Shown in pieces: positions 18,801 to 26,104 of a DNA stretch of 51,063 nucleotides. Location of the stretch: assembly GCA_026983775.1 (NCBI GenBank), contig JALSTK010000110.1, positions 1 to 51,063 of the forward strand. Direction: 5' to 3'. Made by a program: the position numbers and the translations under genes. Position 1 is the stretch's first letter. Each line of letters starts with the position of its first letter. The DNA comes from Calditrichia bacterium. GTDB lineage: Bacteria; Calditrichota; Calditrichia; Calditrichales; Calditrichaceae. Below the pieces are notes generated by a model. It worked only from the letters and a program-made list of their open reading frames with translations, did no database searches and was not told where the DNA came from.

Positions 18801-19215
18801 CCGGAGTATACGCATCGTTCTGAGGCTGCTCTAAAATGTGATTCCTACTCTCCAGATCTGCGGAAATGATCTCGCCGACAGATGTAAAATCCCGGATCAT
18901 ATCCTCTAACCGGTTGCGATCCTTTTGACCGTTAAAGCGGGCCCTATAGACTTTGCTTAGATTAACATCGCCCACCACATCCGTATTGTCTGCCGAACGT
19001 AACCAGCGTTTCAGATCGATAATCTTATATTTTTGAAGCAATTGATTAAGGGCCGGCAGGTCCGTAACCGGCTGACCCTGCTCATAACGAATTTGCAAAT
19101 AGGGGTGATCTTTTTGCAAACAGAACAAAATTCTGTCCTGAAAATATCCGTTACCGGCCAACAGAGTACTCGCAAAGAGCCCTGCTATTAAAGCCAGAAT
19201 AAAACGTGTCCTCAT
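15856..19215 (-). CDS. Subtilisin-like (S8) secreted protease with FG-GAP-type repeats and sorting domain, copy 1
   Basis: 1119 residues from the ATG at 19215. That codon follows GGAGGAAGG; an upstream in-frame ATG lies inside this binding site and was rejected. Signal peptide 1-20, then a propeptide-like region to about 140. The catalytic triad is Asp177 (GVVDTGVDTEHPDL), His249 (LSHGTHTTG) and Ser421 (MGTSMATPVV), with Asn347 in AAGND for the oxyanion hole. A calcium-loop-rich insert (NGNGIVDD, DDDGNGYVDDF) lies between Asp and His. After the protease come a beta domain (GDGQISPGENANLV), about 400 residues of FG-GAP/VCBS-like repeats (ADMDNDGRNEIVVADR and similar) and a type A sorting domain (YQNYPNPFG, YNVLGQRVRTL). 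Last gene of a three-protease operon, 24 bases after copy 2. A protein-degrading surface enzyme is the expected role. Confidence 0.93.
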   Translation of the reverse strand: MRTRFILALIAGLFASTLLAGNGYFQDRILFCLQKDHPYLQIRYEQGQPVTDLPALNQLLQKYKIIDLKRWLRSADNTDVVGDVNLSKVYRARFNGQKDRNRLEDMIRDFTSVGEIISADLESRNHILEQPQNDAYTPDDTRYGEQWFMKTIMADYAWGLWGTDTPGDPNVLIGVVDTGVDTEHPDLQGVLYLNPGEDLNGNGIVDDSERNNIDDDGNGYVDDFYGWDFGDSDNDIRPPSSGVDDALSHGTHTTGIAAAVTDNSTGVSGISFRSKVIATKNSKDADSTEAQPGIYSGYDGILYVAKLGAKFINCSWGGGYLFTYEKNILDEVSSPPYNAIVVGAAGNDEQDNDDNPQYPSDYEKCICVAATEKTDHKAWYSNWGSVVDISAPGGEGSVSSTAILSTIHWNAGGYAAWMGTSMATPVVTGSFALLKAWFPGQSRQWYWDQLLNNADPIDDLNPSYSGQLGSGRVNVYNAIARNAFPYLYITSSAYSESGGNGDGQISPGENANLVMNIKNDPLYLDADNTTITLSSTSPYLTFTDNSASLGTIAAGDSVTTADGDLIFGFTSDASLDTLPLVVTKNANPGADHPYSDSETIYVQATLNQQGFPVNPTGFGQFMTAANITGDDNLEVIGVGDNDSLYAYDATGHLLSGFPVYLEGSTTMGAAVADMDNDGRNEIVVADRADGILKIIKGDGSILLNVNPDEQVRGNIAVANMDSDPELEMVFGTMSRNLHVMNIDGTELSGFPLNVGSQIDQGVALGDYTGDGIPEMVFGLLNKELHVMKTDGTEISGFPITLSSRVNTTPLIADLKGDRYIIVTTTDKKVQKIDASGQISVLKTLDNSVKSTPALSDFNGDGTLDIAFSTGTDNKLYVINFAGDTLAPFPITMNAVVDMSPVFADLNNDQHLELVCSSDDGKIYAFQPDGSQLSPFPAFYTDKQQGSACIADLDNDGDFEVIVGDENSLNIIDLQTDKGTELKGWPTYQANNARTAYYYFDPSASALTRESVPPTKFVLYQNYPNPFGLRAASSQNPAMTTIRYDVLRAADVDITIYNVLGQRVRTLVHGTRSPGSYALKWNGRNEYGHRIGSGIYIYRYTVSMGGRRQIVLKKKMIVLQ

Positions 19216-19239
19216 AATACCTTCCTCCAATTTAAGTAT

Positions 19240-22200
19240 CTAATGGATTACCATCATTTTTTGGGTTTGGACTAAACCACCTGCCGTTAATTTTAAAAAA
19301 TAGATACCCGAAGCCAGATCGGTGCCGTCAAGTAAGAAACGGTGCACTCCGGCACTCTGGTTACCATGCACCAAGGTTCTAATTCTTTGCCCTAAAATAT
19401 TATAAACAGATAACCGAACACGGCACTGCCCTTTCAGGTTATAACGAATCCGTGTATATGTCTGATTCCCCAGAGCATTTCCGAAAGGATTGGGTTGATT
19501 TTGAAAAAGTTGAAAACTTGTACGAACAGCCCTGAAATCGTCAACAATAGCAGTGGCACTACGATCGTTAAGTTCAGCAGTGCGCTGGTTATTGCCTAGA
19601 AAGGTCATCCAACTCCCCCCGAAAGCAGACCTGTTTTTCCAGTCGAAAACGAAAAGACCGGAATGACCGCCGGTTATGATCTCCGCATCTCCATCCCCAT
19701 CCACATCCATCAGAGTTGGTGCGGCGTTCAGATCCCCCTGGATTCTGGCTGGAAAATTAGGTAGCCTTTTACCTTCGGGACTTATCACATACAGGTAGCC
19801 CTGATCCGTGCCCGCTATTATATCAAAGACTCCCTTCCCTTCAAGGGCCCCAAAAACCGGTGAGGATACAATTTCTCCCTTTGTTTTTATAGGAAAACCG
19901 GCATGATCCTTCAATGTCAAATCACAAACGTGGAGGTATCCGCCAGCCGTTGCAAAGACAACCTCCGGTGACCCGTCTTCATTCAGATCCTGTACGGCAA
20001 GGGGGCTACTGAATTTATCCGAAAAAGAGTGTTGCCGTAAAATATTCCCTTCGTGATCCAGCAACAACAGATCTCCTTTTACGGTTCCGGCCAGAACATA
20101 GTACCCTTTTTTCGAAGGGAGCAGTACGGGAGTTACCGCCAGGCGTTGCTGAATATCAACCGGCCATCCCGGCTGTTCCCGACCGGAAGTATCAAAGACA
20201 TGGATTCGTCCGTCGAAAGTGCCGAAGATCAATTCCCGACCGCCATCAGATAAAGAGGCAAGAGCCACTCCTCTGTCGATAAACGTTCCCATATCTACAG
20301 GAAAACCACTCAATTCACTTCCGTCAGAATGGAGGATATGCAGATATCCTTTCATAGTACCGAAGACTACTTCCTCAAATCCATCACCATCCAAATCAGC
20401 CACTGAAAGATTGCCGTAGATTGCTTCCCGAACATCCAGGCGCAGTAAGGTATGGCCTCTAAAATCTATAATTTTCAATATACCGGCCCGGTTGGCAATA
20501 GCAATCCGTTTTTGTTGATTTTCCTCATAGATAGCCGGAGGCATAGTGGTATACCCTTCCAGATCGACCGGAAAGCCGTCTAACATTCGCCCTTTCTGAT
20601 CGAGGGCATACAGATAATGATCTTGTCCTATGGCCAGAATCACATTTAAAGAGTCGCGTATCTTGCAAACAGTCAAAGGCCGGGCAATGACAATGGACAG
20701 GGGAAAACCCACCTGATTTAAGGTAATCGGAATCGAGAATGAAAAACTTTCCCGATATGGGTGATCGGAATCTTCATTTGCCGAGTATTCGACCCGGAAA
20801 TGAAGGGATTGAAAGAGCGCGTTAGGCGAAACTTGCAGTAGCAAATCGTTCCCCCCGGAATCGATTGAATCGCCGGGCAATATGGTACCGAGTATGATTG
20901 TAGAATCAATAAAACTAAGGGATGAATCGGAAGAGGTCAGGGTTAGCTGCACCGAATGGGCCGACTGCCATCCGGCGCTGTTTAGGGACGCAATATGCAC
21001 ATAGACCTGTTCACCCGGATTGATTTGTTCGTCGCCGTCATCATCCAAAATTTGAAACGACACCTGCCTCGGGGAAAGTTTCGGGAAAATAGTTTTGGCA
21101 ATCGGCGTATACACATTCACCCGGCCGCTACCTAACAGACCCCCATACCCAGGATTCTCAGCGGAAATATCATCGGCGGATTGCAGCAACAGATCGACCC
21201 GTTCAGAAGGATTGTACTGAGGGAACCAGGAGGTTAACAAGGCAAACGACCCGGCCACAACCGGGCTGGCCATGGAAGTTCCCTGCCATGAAGCGTATTT
21301 TCCGGCATTCCAATGAATCGTGCTGTAAATCGATGTGCCCGGTGCGCTGATATCGATTATCCGGCCATAGTTTGAAAAGGATGCCTTCTGATCGGAAGCA
21401 TTTAAAGCCGCTACTGCAATTGTACTGGAAAAATCGCTGGGATAAAAATGGTGCTGATCATTGTTCGAGTTATCATTTCCGGCCGCACAAACAACGATAG
21501 ACCCATATTTATCGTGAATCATTTGCAGCAGACTATCTGCATATGAGCTGTAATAATCCGATCCCCAGGAGCAGTTAATGACTTTGGCCCCCATTTTGGC
21601 ACAATAGAGTACCCCGTCGTAAGCATCCCATAAATAACCGTCGGATACATCGTTATCCCGGCTTTGCTTGGTAGCAATTATCCTGCTGCCCCTGGCAATA
21701 CCACTAATACCCAGATTGTTATTGAATACGGCCGCCATAATACCGGCTACGTGGGTGCCATGGCTTAAAATCTGATAGGAACCGGCAGAGGGCGGCCTGA
21801 TATCATTATCCCCTGATGAAGATGCATCGGCTCCGGCGAAATCCCAGCCGCGAATATCATCCACAAAACCATTTCCGTCATCATCCAGACCATTAAAATC
21901 GGCTGCTGTTACCTGTCCGTCATGATCGATATCTTCGCCGGGATTAATATAGAGAGCGGGCTGAATATCAGGATGCAAATAGTCGATTCCGGTATCGACC
22001 ACGCCGACTAAAACGGTGGAATCCGTTGGCAGACCGGAAGGCCACAAAGGCCAGGCATAGTCGGCCATGATACGCTTGAGATACCATTGTCTGTCGAAGT
22101 AAGGATCATCAGGAAGAAAAGGTTGAATGGGCATGGTTATTTTGATAAGGGGCTCACGGATCGCGGAACGGATCGCTTCCTGAGATAAAAATTCCCCGGC

Positions 22201-22518
22201 AACTTGCCGCAATTTTCGGGAGCTAAATTTCCACTTGAAAACTACACGTATTATTCGGTTAAAATGTAGATTGCCGTAGACATCCGATTCATCGGCAGAT
22301 TTCAGCCAGGGTTCAAGACGCAAGACAGGGTATTTTTGCAGAAAACCGTATAAGGGATTCGCTCGATCCAACATCCGCCCATTTTTTATATTCGGAAGGA
22401 CATATCCTTCTTTTACCCGAAAAAGCAGACGATCGGTATGGAAGCCTTCCCCGAAAAGCAGACCGACTAACAGCAATACCACCGGCCAGGAATACAAAAA
22501 TTTAGATCGACTCAACAT
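19240..22518 (-). CDS. Subtilisin-like (S8) secreted protease with FG-GAP-type repeats and sorting domain, copy 2
   Basis: 1092 residues. Signal peptide about 1-24 (WPVVLLLVGLLFGEG), propeptide-like region to about 135. Triad: Asp175 (GVVDTGIDYLHPDI), His253 (LSHGTHVAG), Ser415 (WQGTSMASPVV), with AAGND around 347. The insert between Asp and His carries a calcium-loop-like DDDGNGFVDD and is 78 residues from Asp to His. Then a beta domain (GDEQINPGEQVYVHI), FG-GAP-like repeats (VADLDGDGFEEVVFGTMKG, MDVDGDGDAEIITGG) and a sorting domain (FQNQPNPFG, YNILGQRIRTL, LASGIYFLKL). Middle gene of the operon, 29 bases after copy 3. No clear ribosome binding site precedes the ATG, so it may rely on coupling to the gene before it. 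Confidence 0.92.
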   Translation of the reverse strand: MLSRSKFLYSWPVVLLLVGLLFGEGFHTDRLLFRVKEGYVLPNIKNGRMLDRANPLYGFLQKYPVLRLEPWLKSADESDVYGNLHFNRIIRVVFKWKFSSRKLRQVAGEFLSQEAIRSAIREPLIKITMPIQPFLPDDPYFDRQWYLKRIMADYAWPLWPSGLPTDSTVLVGVVDTGIDYLHPDIQPALYINPGEDIDHDGQVTAADFNGLDDDGNGFVDDIRGWDFAGADASSSGDNDIRPPSAGSYQILSHGTHVAGIMAAVFNNNLGISGIARGSRIIATKQSRDNDVSDGYLWDAYDGVLYCAKMGAKVINCSWGSDYYSSYADSLLQMIHDKYGSIVVCAAGNDNSNNDQHHFYPSDFSSTIAVAALNASDQKASFSNYGRIIDISAPGTSIYSTIHWNAGKYASWQGTSMASPVVAGSFALLTSWFPQYNPSERVDLLLQSADDISAENPGYGGLLGSGRVNVYTPIAKTIFPKLSPRQVSFQILDDDGDEQINPGEQVYVHIASLNSAGWQSAHSVQLTLTSSDSSLSFIDSTIILGTILPGDSIDSGGNDLLLQVSPNALFQSLHFRVEYSANEDSDHPYRESFSFSIPITLNQVGFPLSIVIARPLTVCKIRDSLNVILAIGQDHYLYALDQKGRMLDGFPVDLEGYTTMPPAIYEENQQKRIAIANRAGILKIIDFRGHTLLRLDVREAIYGNLSVADLDGDGFEEVVFGTMKGYLHILHSDGSELSGFPVDMGTFIDRGVALASLSDGGRELIFGTFDGRIHVFDTSGREQPGWPVDIQQRLAVTPVLLPSKKGYYVLAGTVKGDLLLLDHEGNILRQHSFSDKFSSPLAVQDLNEDGSPEVVFATAGGYLHVCDLTLKDHAGFPIKTKGEIVSSPVFGALEGKGVFDIIAGTDQGYLYVISPEGKRLPNFPARIQGDLNAAPTLMDVDGDGDAEIITGGHSGLFVFDWKNRSAFGGSWMTFLGNNQRTAELNDRSATAIVDDFRAVRTSFQLFQNQPNPFGNALGNQTYTRIRYNLKGQCRVRLSVYNILGQRIRTLVHGNQSAGVHRFLLDGTDLASGIYFLKLTAGGLVQTQKMMVIH

Positions 22519-22547
22519 TAAATTCAGACTTTTAAATGATCATGATT

Positions 22548-25500
22548 TTAACGTAAAAAAATCATTTTACGTCTTTGAACGGATTCATGCCCATTGCCGA
22601 GAAGCCCTTTTACCCGAATCTGGTAAATATAAACGCCGCTGGCTAAACCCTCGGCACGGAAGGGTACCCGGTAATGGCCCTTCTCCTGCTTGCCGTCTAC
22701 CAGTATCTTCACTTTCTGGCCGAGAATATTATATATCGTCAATCTTACCCGACTAAGAGCCGGCAAACGGTAGCCTATGGTTGTGCTTAAAGTATTTTGA
22801 CCTTTGGCTGCCGAACCGAACGGATTCGGATAATTCTGATCCAGTTGAAAGGTAGAAACAATGGGATTAGGGCGAGGAGAAGAAATCTTCGAGATGGCCC
22901 CGGCATAAGACCCTGTCCGCAAATTGCTGCCCATGAATGTTCGCCAGGGGAGTAAAGAAGCTGAAGTATCCGGCAGATCAAAAGCATACAAATCATTATT
23001 TGTACCGATAAGCAGCTCCAGATCACCATCGTGGTCCAGATCGTACAGTGCAGGTGAGGCACTGAAGGGCTGATTATAAACGGCCGGAAAGTGCGCATAA
23101 TTTGAACCGTCTGCTTCCAGTATATATAATTTCCCGCTATTTGTACCAACCATAATTTCCGGTTGCCCGTCATTATTTAAATCCGCAAAGACCGGAGGAA
23201 TTTTGGCATAGCCGTCCATGAAAACCGGAAAACCGGCCAGAGATTGTCCACTGACCGGGTTCACTCCATGCAAAGCACCGTCATCGGTGGTTAAAAAGAT
23301 TTCCGGTTGCCCGTCTCCGGTTACATCGCATAAGGCCAGAGCGGATTGGACCTTGCCGTTAAAAGGATATTTCCAGGAAATCGTTGTATCCGGATTAACG
23401 AGCAACAATTCATTATGGGTTGTAGCCACATAGATGTGGCCGCTAAAGATCACTGGCGGAACGGCTAATTTCCCATCCAGCTTAAGAGGAAAATCATTGA
23501 TCGTATCGCCGGCAGCATCTATTACCTGCAACAATCCGTCGAAAGTACCGAAAATCATTTCCGGACGTCCGTCCCCATCCATATCCGCTAAGGCAATACC
23601 TTTATCGATCATATTAGAAACCGTTTTCGGAAAGCCCGGTAATTCCGTGCTGTCCGACTTAATCACATGCAGGGTGCGTCGCATGGTGCCGATAACCATC
23701 TCCAATTGGGGATCATCGTCCAGATTGGACACGGCCACTCCCCCCTGCACCGCTTCATTGAGATCGATCCGTTTTTTCAGCACACCCCGGCCGCTGTAAA
23801 TAAAAATCTGTCCGCTGCGATTGACCACGACAATCTCATTTTGACCGTCACCGTCCACATCGGCAATAACCGGCGCAGCAGTGGTGGTTCCGATATCTTT
23901 GGGAAACCCTTCCACAAGCTGACCATTCGCCCGAAACACACTGAGCTGATCGGTATGGGTAATCGCTGCGATCAGAGGTTGCCCGTTAAACCGCCCTATC
24001 CCGATGGCAGAACTCACGGAAACCTGATCAACCGGAAAACCCGTTTGATTCAATGTCGCCGAAACTGAAATCGACTCTATGGAATGGTAGGGATACCCTG
24101 CCGTATCATCGGCAAAAATATGAACTTGCAGGTCAAAGGAACCGTAAGGAGCATTACTGAGAACACGAAATTGCAGAGGATGGCCGCTATTGCTTGTACT
24201 TTGGCCATTGTTTAACGGGCCGGGATCGGCCAGAGAATCGATTATTTCGATAAAAGGAGAAGAAGATCTTAAAATCAAATGAAGCGCTGTTGCATCCTGC
24301 CACCCGGAACTATTTTCGAGATTCACAACAAGACCGACGCTTTCTCCGGGATTAATTTGTCCGTCTTCATTGGCATCGTCAATGGTAAACGTCTTATTCG
24401 TTATGGTTATATCGGGTGCGATCTGTTTGGCAATGGCCTTATAGATATTTACCCGTCCGGCACCCAATTTTCCTGCATAGGAAGGATTCAGATCATCGAT
24501 ATTATCGGCTGACTGGCGCATGGTTTGCAGCAACCAGTTCCGGTCTTTTTGCGGAAACCAGGCGCGTAACAAAGCAAAAGCACCCGTTGCTACCGGAGTG
24601 GCCATAGAGGTTCCCTGCCAGGATGCATAAGAGCCGGCATTGGCATGAATCGTACTATAAATGGCATTGGTATAGTTACCGCCCTCTCCACCCGGAGCGC
24701 TGAAATCGATCACATTACCCCAGTTGGAATAATAGGCCCGCCGGTCGGCATTATTCAGAGCGGCAATAGCCGTAGCATTCGCAAAATCACTGGGATACTG
24801 GTGGTTGCTGTCGTTATCATGATTATCATTCCCGGCCGCGCAAAGAACGATCGCTCCGTAATTATTAACCACATTATCGATAACAATCTTGCCGTAAAAA
24901 TCATACCCCCCGCCCCAGGAACAATTGATGATCTTCGCCCCCATTTTAGCACAGTATAGAATTCCGGAATAGCCCTTCACAATGCCCGGTTCCTTTTGAT
25001 CGGTATCCCTGGCCTGCTTGGTGGCAATAATCTTGCTTCGAAACGATATCCCGGCAATCCCGATTTGATTATCGGTCACAGCGGCAATAATGCCCGAAAC
25101 ATGCGTACCATGGCTTAATTCTTTAGTGGAACCCACGTTTGGCGGCCGTACATCATTGTCTTCATCCGCAAAATCCCAACCTGTAAAATCATCATTGAAG
25201 CCGTTCTCATCATCATCATCTTTCAGATCGTTGTTATAACCGGGGTCTCCCGGTTGTCTGCCCTGAGAATCTTCGTCGATTTTGCCGTCACCGTCATCAT
25301 CCACACCGGCGATTCCCGGTTTCCCGTCACCGTTGGCGTCCCCCGGCCTTTCTTTGGGATTCACGTAAAGCATTCCCGCCAGATCCGGATGGAGATAATC
25401 CACCCCTGTATCGACCACGCCAACCAGTACGGTGGAATCACCGGGAATGGCATCCCCCCACAAAGCCCAGGCCTTATCCGCACCGATCTTTTTTATATAC

Positions 25501-25928
25501 CACTGTTTGAAAAAGTCCGGATCATTGGGCTCATAGGGAGTAATTCCTCCTCTGAGATGATTGATGGTCTGCAAAGCGGCAGAATGGATTTGCGGCAAAT
25601 CCCGGAATTGGCGGATAATCTTTTTAATCCGTTCCAGCTCCTGCCGATTCGCAAATTTTGCTTCATAGATTTTGGACAGATCCACACCGTCAACGACATC
25701 ACGTGCATCGGCGGCAGATAACCATTTCCGAATAGAAATAATGCCGTTCCGTTCTATAAGACGATCGATGGCTTCGATACCGGTAGAAAGTTTCGACCCG
25801 ATATGGACCACAGACAGGAGTGGTTGATCTTTATTTAAACAAAATAAAAAACCATTTTGTTGATATTCTTTGCTTTGAGCAAAGACCAGACTAAATGATA
25901 CCGCTACAAAAAGAAAAATCCTTTTCAC
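22548..25928 (-). CDS. Subtilisin-like (S8) secreted protease with FG-GAP-type repeats and sorting domain, copy 3
   Basis: 1126 residues, first gene of the protease operon. It begins with GTG behind CGGAG. Signal peptide 1-18 (IFLFVAVSFSLVFAQ). Triad: Asp173 (GVVDTGVDYLHPDL), His273 (LSHGTHVSG), Ser441 (WQGTSMATPVA). It has the largest Asp-to-His insert of the three copies, rich in acidic calcium-type loops (GDANGDGKPG, DDDGDGKIDED, DDDDENGFNDDF). A beta domain (DANEDGQINPGESVG), FG-GAP-like repeats (IADVDGDGQNEIVVV, ADMDGDGRPEMIFG) and a sorting domain (DQNYPNPFG, YNILGQKVKIL, LASGVYIYQI) follow. The shared layout shows the three genes arose by tandem duplication, probably old because the sequences have diverged widely outside the motifs. 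Confidence 0.93.
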   Translation of the reverse strand: MKRIFLFVAVSFSLVFAQSKEYQQNGFLFCLNKDQPLLSVVHIGSKLSTGIEAIDRLIERNGIISIRKWLSAADARDVVDGVDLSKIYEAKFANRQELERIKKIIRQFRDLPQIHSAALQTINHLRGGITPYEPNDPDFFKQWYIKKIGADKAWALWGDAIPGDSTVLVGVVDTGVDYLHPDLAGMLYVNPKERPGDANGDGKPGIAGVDDDGDGKIDEDSQGRQPGDPGYNNDLKDDDDENGFNDDFTGWDFADEDNDVRPPNVGSTKELSHGTHVSGIIAAVTDNQIGIAGISFRSKIIATKQARDTDQKEPGIVKGYSGILYCAKMGAKIINCSWGGGYDFYGKIVIDNVVNNYGAIVLCAAGNDNHDNDSNHQYPSDFANATAIAALNNADRRAYYSNWGNVIDFSAPGGEGGNYTNAIYSTIHANAGSYASWQGTSMATPVATGAFALLRAWFPQKDRNWLLQTMRQSADNIDDLNPSYAGKLGAGRVNIYKAIAKQIAPDITITNKTFTIDDANEDGQINPGESVGLVVNLENSSGWQDATALHLILRSSSPFIEIIDSLADPGPLNNGQSTSNSGHPLQFRVLSNAPYGSFDLQVHIFADDTAGYPYHSIESISVSATLNQTGFPVDQVSVSSAIGIGRFNGQPLIAAITHTDQLSVFRANGQLVEGFPKDIGTTTAAPVIADVDGDGQNEIVVVNRSGQIFIYSGRGVLKKRIDLNEAVQGGVAVSNLDDDPQLEMVIGTMRRTLHVIKSDSTELPGFPKTVSNMIDKGIALADMDGDGRPEMIFGTFDGLLQVIDAAGDTINDFPLKLDGKLAVPPVIFSGHIYVATTHNELLLVNPDTTISWKYPFNGKVQSALALCDVTGDGQPEIFLTTDDGALHGVNPVSGQSLAGFPVFMDGYAKIPPVFADLNNDGQPEIMVGTNSGKLYILEADGSNYAHFPAVYNQPFSASPALYDLDHDGDLELLIGTNNDLYAFDLPDTSASLLPWRTFMGSNLRTGSYAGAISKISSPRPNPIVSTFQLDQNYPNPFGSAAKGQNTLSTTIGYRLPALSRVRLTIYNILGQKVKILVDGKQEKGHYRVPFRAEGLASGVYIYQIRVKGLLGNGHESVQRRKMIFLR

Positions 25929-26061
25929 AAAAACTCCGGGATAAAAATTAACTAAAATTCAAACACCGTAATGAATCAATCAATCAAAAAAGAAATATGG
26001 AAACACACGCTCCGTAAGAAGGCAGACCGGTTGTTCGTTAGGATGTTCAACCATTAAAAAC

Positions 26062-26088
26062 GGTTCAGGGAGCCCGGCTCCCCGAACC
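26062..26088 (-). terminator. Intrinsic terminator of operon 2
   Basis: On the minus strand GGTTC (26088-26084) and GCTCCC-type arms form an 11-pair hairpin with one mismatch and a three-base loop (GGGAGC pairs with GCTCCC; GGTTC pairs with GAACC), followed by GTTTTTAA. It lies 16 bases after the stop of the MAM-like gene and separates operon 2 from the protease operon. Confidence 0.85.
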
Positions 26089-26104
26089 TGGTATTCTCTA
26101 TTTC

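Noticed and set aside
25976-25990. ATCA tandem repeats before the protease operon
   Set aside because: Only three units; no sign of a phase-variable repeat or an array.
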